Shown: positions 1 through 10,312 of the stretch, piece after piece
Layout of the letters: each line of letters begins with the position of its first letter
How positions within the stretch are numbered: position 1 is the first letter of the stretch
Assembly: GCA_963693315.1 (NCBI GenBank)
Contig: OY856186.1
Coordinates: 96,576,943-96,640,942 of the forward strand
Length of the DNA: 64,000 nucleotides
From: Diogma glabrata
Lineage: Eukaryota > Arthropoda > Insecta > Diptera > Cylindrotomidae
Direction of reading: 5' to 3'
The notes under the pieces: model-generated
Database searches by the model: none
Told to the model about the DNA's origin: nothing
The model's input: only the letters and a program-made list of their open reading frames with translations
Program-made: the position numbers and the translations under genes

Positions 1-694
1 CTATAATAATAATAAATTTTCATGTCATACATATTATTAATTTTATTTCTTTCCAAAAAATTGGGTTAAAGAATAAATAAAAATCTTTCTTTTGACACAC
101 TTAATAACATTTTTTTGACAAACTTATAATGCCATAATTCTCTATAATAATAATAAAATTTCATTTCAAACAAATAATTAATTTTATTTTTTTCCAAAAA
201 ATTGGGTAAAAAAATAAATAAAAATCTTTCTTTTGACACACTTGACAACATTTTTTGGACAAACTTATAATGCAATAATCTAGTTTTTGGTCTCACATAC
301 CAATCCCGACCATCAAGATTTCTCCAAATTCAATGTTCCTACTCATAATCACTTAAAATGAAAGTTTTTTAAGCAAAATATATACAAATTTCGTTGTTTT
401 GACACACTTGACGATTTTTTGACACACTTACAGTACAGCTATCGAATGCATCGTCCTATCGGCTCTTCCCATTGAGTAAACCTATTTGTAAAAAAAATTT
501 TTTTGAAATCCGTCCAGCGGTTTTCTAGATTTCGTAGGTTGTGACTGCCGGACGGCCGACAGACAGACATACATTTTTTTTCGCTTTTTTAGAATTAGTA
601 GGTCCTAAAACGTCAAGAAATGCCAAAAAAAGTGGGGGTAAGAATTTCACTTTTAGCTCATGAATGTAATACTTAGGTCTTTCAGACCGAAGTA
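1..694 (-). repeat. Repeat B, partial copy at window edge
   Basis: This is the reverse complement of the unit seen in tandem at 35-40 kb and singly at 55.5-57.3 kb. The head, TACTTCGGTCTGAAAGACC on the minus strand, ends at 694. It is followed by a moderately GC-rich block (roughly 530-620, the GTCTGTCTGTCGG / GGCCGTC motif) and then by ~140-bp internal tandem units rich in the phrases GTCAAGTGTGTCAAAA and TTTGTATGACATG. No protein is encoded; the short frames seen are by-products of the repeats. The rest of the unit lies outside the window. Confidence 0.85.
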
Positions 695-1974
695 AATAAT
701 ATTATATAGAAGGAATTTAATTCCGAAAACCAAACATCAATTAATATTATCTAATCTTTTACCACCAGATTGGATAAAGAATGCGATCTACATCTCCAGG
801 GGGTCTTTCTACTATGTGTGGATGGTGACGATCTCCATTCCTTCAAGATTGTTAAAAAAGTTTTCATTTTTATAATGGTGGGTTTCGATAAAAATTAAAT
901 TAGCTATGTTAAAGGGAGGTACTAGGGGTGGAAAGGTTAGTGAACAGGATGGTTGCATTTCGCCTGACCAGCGAGTATTGACGAAATGGTCAGAGGATAA
1001 ATCTTCTTCACCAAAAGTCCACCCAGATGCTTCCTAACCAGGCTACATACGACCACCACGTAGGAAGGAGATGCTATGACGAGGATTAAATCAATCACCT
1101 AACAGCATGAAGGCTGAGCGAAATCTTCCTTCGACAGTTAATCAGGCTGTCTTGAAAGAACTTCCTCAGCATCATCTGGTAGGAATTGACCAATCTACAT
1201 CATAGGATGCTAACACACTAATAGAGGGACTCTAATGCTGCACGTGATGATTCCTAACGACACCATGAAACCGGAATCTGACCAGATAACCAGACAAGAA
1301 GACGGAACTTCCCATCGAAGATTGTCCAAACGCCATTGTGGAGACGCAACTTCCCACCGAAGATAGTCCAAACGCCATTCAGACTATCTTCGTCCCTGCG
1401 AAGAGGAGTAAAATTACAAATAAGATAGAAGCGAAACGTATAGCAACACTAAAGTTTAATTTAGTTCTTCCAATTTTCTGAAAAACGACCTTTTTACATC
1501 ATGTAGAAAAAATATGGGACCATCTCGAAATCAACCTTAATAAATCTACATTTGTACAATTTAAACCATCCAATTTGGGAACCGTTTTCTAGAAATCGTG
1601 AACAAAAATATAAAAATCAGACAAGTGCGAATAAAATTCGCTCGCCAAGGGTTCCGTGAATGTAAACGAACACAATATCAAAAATTGTTGACAAAAAGTT
1701 GTGTTGCAATGTCTTTATATTTCCAGACCATAGACGCATAACAAAATAAATGTTAAATCGTTAATGTCAATAGTAAATTACAATCAAATCTATAAAATAT
1801 ACATTGATCAAAAATAACTCAAAAAATGTTACTTTAGGTTAAATCTCATCCATAGATGTTTGTGGTAACTCAAGAAAGATTCAATTACACCAGTTTGTAA
1901 ATAAATGGTTTAAATTTGATTATTTTGTTGGTCAATCAAGTGTTGAAATTTAGGGGGGTGGAGAGGCTTCATAC
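695..1974. other. No gene recognised; GC-richer island with short tandem duplication
   Basis: There are stop codons in all frames. 780-1420 is clearly richer in G+C than its surroundings. It contains a ~41-bp imperfect direct duplication (1301-1341 and 1342-1380; shared core GTCCAAACGCCATT). The GC contrast suggests a decayed mobile element or untranslated region, but no family could be assigned. Confidence 0.4.
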
Positions 1975-2775
1975 TAAAAATATATTTTTTTCAATAACAC
2001 AAAAACTGTGCATGCAAAATTCTAAAAAAAATTGTAATGTTTCTTATATTAAGTGCTCCTTCATATGACACCCCACTCATTTGGGTCAAAAATGTTTTTT
2101 TACTCTCCCCACACCCATCCCTTAAACACACAGAAATCTAATTATTTGAGACTTCGCTATGATTTTCATTCAAAATTTACCAATCTTCCTATCTCTGTGA
2201 AATTTTTCAAATTTTTCTGTCAATCATTGTCAAAACGTATCGGTCTTCTAATCGTAACGCACTGTTTTGACAATAACTCAAAAACTGGGCACCGCAAAAT
2301 TCTAAAAAAATTGCAACGAATTTTAAATTAGGTGCTCTTTCAAATGAGACCCCACTCGCTTGGATCAAAAACGTTTTTTTACCCTCTCTACCCCGGTCTC
2401 CTAAACACAGAAATATAATTATTAGAGACTTCGCTATAGTTTTCATACAAAATTTACCAAATTTCCTAACTCTGTGAATTTTTACAAATTTTTCTGTCAA
2501 TCAGTGTCGAAACGTACGGGGGAGGGAACGGTCGCACTTTTTTTAAAGTCGCACTTTTTTGATAATAACTCAAAAACTGTGTATCGCAAAATTCTAAAAA
2601 AACTTGATTTGTTTTCTAAATTAGGTGCTATTTCAAACCCCACTTGACCACATTTTAAATAGTGTTTTTTTACCCTTTCTCATTTCCACCCCCTTAATAA
2701 ATCTAATTATAAGTATATGACACTTTTATATATTTTTTATTAAAAACTTACTAATTTTTCTTCCATTCCAAATAC
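1975..2775 (+). repeat. Repeat A, left part (tandem ~285-bp units)
   Basis: There are two and a half imperfect tandem units. Each carries AATAACTCAAAAACTG (at about 1993, 2272 and 2564, so spacing 279 and 292), then AAATTCTAAAAAAATTG, a GACCCCACTCG-like block and GAGACTTCGCTATAG. The same units occur inverted at 25560-26640, and one more inside each copy of the 2.4-kb duplication. The right end at 2765-2775 (ATTCCAAATAC) is the target site of the retrotransposon that follows. Open frames here are repeat artefacts. Confidence 0.85.
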
Positions 2776-2958
2776 TGGATTGGCAGCCTCCACGAAGTAT
2801 CCACAATGGATACGGGCGTACTCTGGGCAATGTGATGTGGAACGAACGGTTGTGGTACCCAATCCCTTCGTAGTAGTGAAGCATTATAGCAAATAGTCAA
2901 TCGAACCCTGTGCGTCTGTACTCCATGATGGAGCGGCACAAAACGACGTCTGTTCTCC

Positions 2959-3723
2959 ATGTTAGAGGCGGTCGAAAATCTTAGTCTTTTCCGATCAGCA
3001 ATACTAGCCAGGGATAACATAAAGCACCATGAAGGTATTAAAATCGAAGAAGAAGTAATGCAGGTCACGTCGATAACAGTTATTACTAAATATAAAAACC
3101 TTGTTGTAGCCGCTATATACTGTCCACCAAAACATAATTTAAAAAAAAATGATTACTCCAAACTCTTCAATGAACTAGGCAGTAAATTTATCATTGGTGG
3201 AGATTTTAACTCAAAAAACACATATTGGGGATCAAGAATCACCACAACAAAAGGTAAAGAACTGTACGAAGCAGGACAGATAAAAAAGTGTGATTTTCAC
3301 TCCGGTGGTTCTCCGACCTACTGGCCAACCGACCTTGGTAAGGTACCTGATTTAATAGACTTCTTTATTACAAGGAATATGTCAAAAAACTACATAGATA
3401 TCGAAAATAACGAAGGGTTGTCATCAGATCACTCTCCTGTTATAATGACAGTTAGTGAAAACGTAATCAAGCGGACATATGCACCTAAACTAACAGGTAA
3501 AAACACTAATTGGAATGTTTTTCGTGAGTGTATAGAAGAGAAAATAGATCTACAAGTACCAATTAGAAACCCAGAACAGTTAGAAACAGAGCTAGAAAGG
3601 CTGATTGAAGCTGTATACTTTGCAGAAACGACAAGTAGTCCAGCACCACATTCTAATCGTATTCTTACCGCAAACTTTCCCATGGAATTGAGAATTGATA
3701 AAATCAAAGCGCAAGGCACGTAA
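2959..3723 (+). pseudogene. Non-LTR retrotransposon endonuclease domain (partial, EEP fold)
   Basis: A 254-residue frame matching the C-terminal two thirds of an apurinic-like endonuclease of Jockey-type elements. Visible family signatures are the YCPP segment (residues ~52-55), IIGGDFNSKN with the catalytic GDFN (about 77-83), a PDLIDFFI segment near 133 and the terminal SSDHSPVI motif near 156, where the catalytic DH pair sits. The N-terminus is missing: the frame opens inside the domain, so the first ATG is unlikely to be a true start. The frame stops at 3723 just as it should enter the linker to the RT, and the RT continues in the next frame from about 3690. That indicates a one-base frameshift. 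No activity is expected. Confidence 0.85.
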
Positions 3724-4554
3724 AATCTGGCAGACAACTCGATCTCCAGAACACAAAACTATTTTAAATAATCTGTGCATACAAGTAAAGACAGCCATTA
3801 AAGAAGCAAAAAATGAATCTATTAACAGATATCTCTCAACTCTTTCTGGTGATAAAAGCAATGAGTATTCACTCTGGAAAGCAACAAAGGGATTCAAAAG
3901 ACCAATAGTGCAGATCCCTCCGATTAAAAAAGATGATGAAACATGGGCCAGAAGTGCTCAAGAAAAAGCTGATCTATTTGCAGAATTACTAGAGATCACC
4001 TTCAAGCCATTTGGTCGACTAACAGAAGACGAAAACATAACGAAAGCGAGCAAAACCGATTCACAGGAAATTTCATATGTAACATTACATGAACTTAAAG
4101 AAGAAATACGTACCAGTTTGTTTCCAAAAATGGCCCCAGGCTACGATTTAATCACCAGTGAAGTTGTTAAAATGCTACCTGATAAAGGTATGCGCCAAAT
4201 ACTTCATATCATTAATGCTGCATTCCGATTAAGGTATGTACCTATGCAATGGAAAGTAGCAGAAGTGATTATGATCCTAAAACCGAATAAATCACCAAAT
4301 GACAAAAACTCGTATAGATCGATATCATTACTCCCAACGATATCGAAGCTTTTTGAAAAACTTTTTCTTAAAAGGCTTAAGCCAATAATAGAAAATAGAA
4401 ACCTCATACCTTCGCATCAGTTTGGTTTCAGAGAAAACCACTCTACCATTGAACAAGTGCACAGGATCACGAATATTATTGAAGAAACGATTGAAGCCAA
4501 AAGGGTATGCTCCGCAGTCTTTCTTGATGTCGCTCAAGCTTTTGATAAAGTTTG
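3695..4554 (+). pseudogene. Reverse transcriptase, N-terminal half (broken by hAT insertion)
   Basis: This frame carries the linker and the first RT blocks of a Jockey-like polymerase. Landmarks are the KARKIWQ linker start, KMAPGYDLI, the YRSISLLPTISKLFEKL block, HQFGFRENHST, and motif A with the catalytic Asp in VFLDVAQAFDKVWHH. It is cut immediately after KVWHH by the hAT element inserted at 4563; the 8-bp target duplication GCATCATG lies at 4555-4562. The remaining RT resumes at 8527 in the compatible frame. The true reading continues from the endonuclease one frame away, so the ATG at 3695 is a frame artefact rather than a start. Confidence 0.88.
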
Positions 4555-4739
4555 GCATCATGCAGTGGCGTCATTTGACCAAAATCTTGGGGGGGCGAGA
4601 ATTTAAATGACATAAAAAGATTTTTTTCGTAAAACATAACATACACATTTTTATACACACATATATTTAAAAGCATTTAAATGCATCGACTTAGAAATAA
4701 AAATAAAATGCTTTTGAGCTACATTGGTTACTCTGCTAG

Positions 4740-5900
4740 TCTGCTGGTGTTGTTTCATCGAAGAGAATGCCGCAAAGTTCTGCAAAATCCCTTCATTTGT
4801 TAAAAATAATTTCAAATTTAGTATTATCTCTGCATTGTTTAAGCATCAAAAAAGTAGTTTTAATTAAAGCGCTTGTGCTAGAAATTATTATATCTTTGCT
4901 TTGTAACTGTTCAGAGATTGAATTTGTAAACGAAAGCAGATCGTGCTGCATAGAAAAAAAAGGATGGCTCCCGGGCATCCCGGGATTTAAAATTTATGAG
5001 TCACATAGTCCCAGGATCCATAAAACACCACGGGATTGCAATCCCTACGTGACTCCTCTTATGTCGAATCGTTTGTTTGTTATCCTTTATTTGTCTCAGA
5101 GAGAAAGAGTTATGTCTACCCTAAACTAACCAGAGCCAAATCGTTAAAATGTGGGACAAAATGCAAACATTCTTCCAAATACTAGCTAATTAGAATTTCT
5201 ATTGCGAGAAAGTGGAACGGTGAAAACGTGTTAACTAGATTGTGCATAAATTTACTATTTAATGCTTTCCTTTACTATTTGTTTACTATTTAATTCTTCA
5301 AAAAATTCTTTTATTTTAATTGGACATTCACCGTTAGGAAATGTGCTTGCAGTGGTTCGTACTAAATTCTTTCTAGTGCTGGCATTACCGCCAGCCAGCG
5401 AGTTTCACTGTATCCAATAAGTTGGTTATGTTCGACATTACTTTTGCCGCAGAACTCCTTCAACGTCTTCAGTAAAGACAGTAAAATATCCAAATTTTTT
5501 TTACCCTGCCATTTAAATCAGCAGCATTTCTTATTGCATTATTTAGAATATGGGCTGCGAATCCAATACCCAATACACTCTGGTTCAAATTCGAGTTTAG
5601 CCTGTTTTTAAATTTTCACCCCTTGACGTGACACTACTAAAATTGGTGTTCGTGTTATCAGCGCAAATTGCAACAAAATAACAACAAAACTTGTTTAAGC
5701 TACTGGAGCTGGTGGCTTATAGCAACGCTTTTTTATGTTTATCTGGATCTATATGTCTTTTAATATCATAATGTCCACTGTTAATTTGCAAATTCACTCC
5801 AACTGGTAATACACTAAACTTTTGCGTCGTTATATTTTGATTTTTTTATAAAAGGATAGTCCAATTCAATATCGTATGAGAATTTACGTAAACGTTTTCT
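4740..5900 (-). pseudogene. hAT transposase remnant
   Basis: Conceptual reading of the minus strand in switching frames gives typical hAT transposase pieces in the correct order. A CADNTNTNF segment (the CDNTNTNFG-type block) lies near 5650-5680. Then comes a GIGFAAHILNNAIRNAADL segment (the conserved HxxxN region) near 5520-5570, and an ETRWLAVMPALERI segment near 5380-5420. Further downstream, at 4800-4960, is a piece reading SFTNSISEQLQSKDIIIS. Several stops and frameshifts separate them, so this is dead coding sequence. The minus-strand orientation is opposite to the host retrotransposon. The N-terminal zinc-finger region was not identified. Confidence 0.75.
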
Positions 5901-8026
5901 ATCCGTCTTGATTTGCAGGAGAACTTTTTAAATATAATTTTAAAAATTAGTATAAATTTACCTTTTATAGTAGCTTAAAACTTTTGTTACACAATTAAAG
6001 ACTGCAAAACAATTGAAACAATTTATTTTAATTTTACCAAATAATTAATATCTTTTCTGTATTCTGTAAGTATAAGAGGTATACAGTATACCTCTCGTTC
6101 TATCTTTTGCAAATCTAAACCATTTATCAAGTTTTTATGTTGTTTACTTTGTTTGTTCTTTATTGAGAAAAAGAATTAGAAATTAGAAAATAATAATTTT
6201 ACTTTTGAGCTACCTAGTTAAAGTGCGTTTTAAACAGAGTTTGAAACGCTACCTATACCACTCCTTTACTTTGTTCATTCAGAATGCGTAGCTTAAAAAA
6301 AATATAACACTCTCGCATACAGGAGTAAAAATAATAAAATATCATTCTTGCTACTAAATTGAAATAAATATTTTCTTTCAAATACTCAAAACATTTATTT
6401 TTGCGTCAAATTTGATGCTTTCCAACGTAAAATGCCTCGAATGATTCGTTCAACTATTCATGTATTGTTAGAAAAATGAATATAAAGGATGATGTAGAGT
6501 GACTAATTTTCTTTTTTTGCAAATCGAATGAAAGAACAGGAAAATGTAATCTGCTCCAAAGGAGTAAAATCCAAAAAACAAAAATTTTACTCTTACGAGT
6601 AAGAACGATATTCAAATTATGAACATTTTAATTTTTGAATATTATTTCAAAGGATTGAAATGAGTGCTCGAATAAAGGAAAATTGTAAACTCTGGTTTAA
6701 AAATTTAAATTTTTATGAATTTATACGCAAAACTGAGTCTTTTTAAGTAAAATATTTTGTATTTTGTTTTTCATAATATGCTTACGATCTCTCGTATATA
6801 CACCGGGGAGATGTTTCTATAAACAAAAAAACCTTTTCGCTGAGGTAGATCTGTTAGACATTAAAATATAGTTAATCAATTATTAAATTTAATAATTAAA
6901 AGTAATATAATTTTTCTAACAACTTTTATTAAAAATATATGTAAATTATTGAAGTGAAATAACTGAGTTTAGTATTTCTAGGAAAATTATAGTTAAAACA
7001 CTATTTTAGTAAAAAAAATATTGCACTGGTTTGTTCTCTCAATATGGTTAAATCAACATATACATAACATAATACAAACTGCAAAAAAAAACTGGGAAGC
7101 CATTGCTTTGACTAAGATATTGCGCAAACTGTACGTAGGTAGATATAATGTTTTTTGATTATTTCGATAATGCGGGCAAATGTGGTGGAAATATTTGTTT
7201 CGTGGGACGCTTCGTGGGACAGATTTCTCCGTGGGACAACGCAATGAAATGTGTGACATTTTCACGCAGCGTGGGACTTCTGGTCAGTTTACTACCCATA
7301 AGCGTGCGTAAATTATTCATTTGATTCAAAATTGTACAATTATTGCGAGCTTCTTTTAAATCTATAAGAAAAGTCTACCACAAAAAAATAATAGTTTCTC
7401 CCTCCCTGTGACTGTATAAAAAAAATGAACAAAGATTAACGTTTAGAATACGTTTTGGATTTTATTATAACAAACCAAACATATAATTTTTGCTATTTAA
7501 TGAATTAAAAATTATAGTCCATATAGCGAAAAGAATTTGTCAGCAAGTTTTCATAACATACTTTGAAAATATTTACATAACTTAAATATTTGTTCGTGTC
7601 GTTAGAAAATATTGCTTGTCTATTATAAAACATTCACTATTATAAAATCACTGGAAATAACCCAATAAATTTAAATTACTCCCGTAATTATTTTCATTCA
7701 TTTTATAAAAATTAGCACAATTATCAAGAAAACTTTTGATATGTTATAGGATTTTACATTTTAGAATTGTTTTTAATTTATTGTTTTTAAAAAAGTCTTA
7801 TAAAGTTTGTACAATATGATATAGATAAAAAACAAGGCGAAACAGTCAGAATTCTCCAAATAAGTGGGGTATAATTAGGTTGTGTTCTCCTGCATGTACT
7901 TACTTTTAAGTTTATAAAAATTACCAATAACAATCGAAATTTGAAAGTTAAATACTGCACTATAAACTCTCGAGGAACCCTATACTAATGAAATATTTTG
8001 TTTCCTCTGGCTCAGAAACGAATATC

Positions 8027-8149
8027 TTATAAACAAAACACAATCGTTCTTCTAAAAGCGGTGATGCCGCGCACCTTATAGTACGATAGAATTTTGTCAA
8101 AATACGCACCCACGGCGTTTTTGGAAGAACGATCGTGTTTTGTTTATAA
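8027..8149. mobile_element. 123-bp foldback MITE nested in the hAT element
   Basis: Near-perfect inverted arms: TTATAAACAAAACACAATCG starts at 8027, and its complement, CGATCGTGTTTTGTTTATAA, ends at 8149. Arms of roughly 36 bp surround a ~50-bp centre. No target duplication was resolved. Confidence 0.8.
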
Positions 8150-8526
8150 AACTGATTTCATCAGAAGATTAGAAGCAATACGACCGCCTTTCGTATCGGT
8201 GGTGCTCTAGTCCTTGATACAAAGAACGATAACGGTTTGAATATTGCAGTGAACTGTACTTTAGTCGGGCCAAAATAATATGTAACGTAATAATTATATT
8301 ATCAGATATATTTCAATTAATAGTATGCGATAAAATTGGTATATTAGTTAAGTAAATCTTGTAAAAATTAGACGAATTTACAAAATAACAGTGCATTGAA
8401 ATTTTTATAGTGTATAGTTCTATCACGATTGGATGGTTTTATTGAATCGATGTATTGATAGTATCAGATCCTTGGGGGGGGCCAATGCCCCCCCAGCCCT
8501 ACCCAATTGACGCCCCTGGCATCATG

Positions 8527-9425
8527 GCTTAAAGTATAAATTGCATAGAGATCTGCCCAAACAGTTTTATGAAATTTTAAACTCTTATCTGGATGACCGC
8601 CACTTTTGAGTCAAATATGATGATAGTTATTCAACATTGAAAAAGATTGATGCAAAAGTTCCGCAGGGTAACGTCCTAGGACCGGTACTATACCTGCTAT
8701 ATACAAGAGATTTGCCTGGCCTAAGCAAAACAACCATTGCAACCTTTGCAGATGATACCGCAATTTTGACCACCGGAAAAACCGTAGAAGAAGCAACTAG
8801 CAAACTGCAATACGCTACTAATAAAATCCACAACTGGACAAAAAGATGGCGAATTAAGCTGAATGAAACAAAATCCTCTCATGTTAACTTCACTAACCAA
8901 AAAGTAATCCAAATACCTCTGAAAATCAACTCAACACAAGTTGCTTACGCAAACACAGCAAAATATCTAGGTTTGACTCTGGATGCTAAACTGAGATGGA
9001 AGGAACATGTTAAAAAGAAAAAAGAAGAACTGAATTTGAAATTTAGAAAGATGTACTGGTTACTTGGTAGAAACTCAGTACTATCTATTCAAAACAAACT
9101 GCTTCTGTATCGTCAAATACTGAAACCAGTGTGGACGTATGGCATCCAGCTATGGGGCTGTACTAAGAAATCGAACGCGAAAATCATCCAGTTGTTCCAA
9201 AACAAAGTGCTGCGTTGCATTGTTAATGCCCCGTGGTACATCAGAAACGAAGACATCCATAGGGACCTAAAGATAGAGTTCGTGAAGGATGAAATAAAAA
9301 AATATGCAATTAAACACACCACGCGTATACGCGTACATGAAAATATTGAAATACGCCAGCTAATGGATGTGCCCGTTGCTGACAGAAGGCTTAAAAGAAC
9401 GAAGCCACTAGATTTGATTTTATAA
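8527..9425 (+). pseudogene. Reverse transcriptase, C-terminal half
   Basis: Continues the RT interrupted at 4554. It holds the PQGNVLGPVLYLLY block, the catalytic FADD box (8745-8756), a KTVEEATSKLQ helix, the KYLGLTLDAKLRWKEH segment and the C-terminal thumb region with WTYGIQLWG. It ends at TAA 9425. Read in frame from the hAT target site there is one nonsense codon, TGA at 8607-8609; the open frame starts after it at 8637. With the upstream frameshift and the hAT insertion, the polyprotein is inactivated at least three times. A short 3' UTR (9426-9550) and an A-rich tail follow. Confidence 0.9.
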
Positions 9426-9580
9426 TCAAAAGCATACTTAATAAAATAATGTAAATAGGACTAACCAATGGGTTACACCCCAAAAAATGTGCTATAAATA
9501 TGAAATGTAAATTACTAGATGAGCGTAGCTCAGTTGTTCTTTTATATTAATAAAAAAAAAAACAAAAAAATTCCAAATAC

Positions 9581-10312
9581 ATTTGAAAATTTTCGATCAG
9601 ATAGATTCCGAGCTAATCGAGGTAAGAAAACACGAAAAAAACGTCATTATTCAAAATTATACAAAAAATGGTGAGGTGTAAAATTCCAAAATAAACTTTC
9701 AACGAATACTGAAATGAAGCCCTTTCATATGATACCCTACTTGAATCTATAAAAATAGTATATTTTCCTACAAGAGATGAAAACATTGTTTTTTTCGTGA
9801 GTAAACATTTGTTTACTAGGCATCTAGGCAGCTCTACGAGGCATGTTTACGAACGAAAAACGTTTTTATCTCGCCTAGGAAATGCAATTTTTTCTATGAT
9901 ACTAATATATGATCGATATTTACTATAAATTATAAAGTTATAAATCGACAACAAAACATTCAAAATTCATATTCTATTTTTTCATGGTTACGTTGTTTAA
10001 AATACTTTGTTAAATTATATGAAAAACCATAGCAACTATAATTTGTTATTTTTTTACACTAGTGAGTTAACTTTTCGCATAGAAAAAATTTATTTTCTTA
10101 AAGGTCTCACATCGTACCCCTGTAAACCAAACGAAAACCACTTAAGTTTTATTTGTATCCGTCATTTCATGTGGACAGATTCGTTTTATACGCACCTCAA
10201 ATTTCGAGTTCATAGCATTTATAGTTTAAGAGATAATCGATATAATCGATATAATATGAGAAACTTGTTTTATTCTCACTAATAGTGTTCCGTATAAAAA
10301 ACGGAACCCTAA
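9581..10312 (+). repeat. Repeat A, right part, with internal insertion and terminal hairpin
   Basis: Continues Repeat A after the retrotransposon and aligns with the inverted copy at 25180-25560. Shared blocks include GAAGCCCTTTCATATGATAC (about 9717) and AGGTCTCACATCGTACCCCT (about 10102). About 310 bp between roughly 9768 and 10085 are absent from the other copy, so one copy has an insertion here. The region ends with the hairpin GTTCCGT / ACGGAAC (10287-10293, 10301-10307) followed by CTAA at 10309-10312. That arrangement is reminiscent of a Helitron 3' terminus. Confidence 0.7.

Larger units (their letters stand above)
4563..8518. mobile_element. hAT-superfamily DNA transposon, decayed
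   Basis: A perfect 8-bp target duplication, GCATCATG, lies at 4555-4562 and 8519-8526, as hAT elements make. The ends are inverted: CAGTGGCGTCATTTGACC on the left and, on the opposite strand, CAGGGGCGTCAATTGGG on the right, each followed by a G/C-run segment. Transposase remnants lie on the minus strand at about 4740-5900. The rest is AT-rich and non-coding, with short GTGGGAC repeats at 7196-7275 and a nested 123-bp foldback at 8027-8149. It sits within the retrotransposon RT and is therefore younger than that insertion. Confidence 0.93.
2776..9569 (+). mobile_element. 5'-truncated Jockey-like non-LTR retrotransposon, interrupted by a hAT element
   Basis: Flanked by an 11-bp target duplication, ATTCCAAATAC, at 2765-2775 and 9570-9580. 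It ends in an A-rich tail (9551-9569) and encodes in order endonuclease (2959-3723) and reverse transcriptase (3695-4554, then 8527-9425). No gag-like ORF1 is present, which is typical 5' truncation. The paralogous empty site is readable on the minus strand near 25540, where Repeat A runs through the target sequence uninterrupted. Without the nested hAT the insert is about 2.84 kb. The clade call rests on the endonuclease and RT motifs read by eye. The first ~180 bp (2776-2958) do not read as endonuclease in the matching frame. Confidence 0.88.

Noticed and set aside
7053..7265. 70-residue minus-strand ORF in the hAT element
   Set aside because: Arises from GTGGGAC repeats; no zinc-finger spacing or transposase motif.
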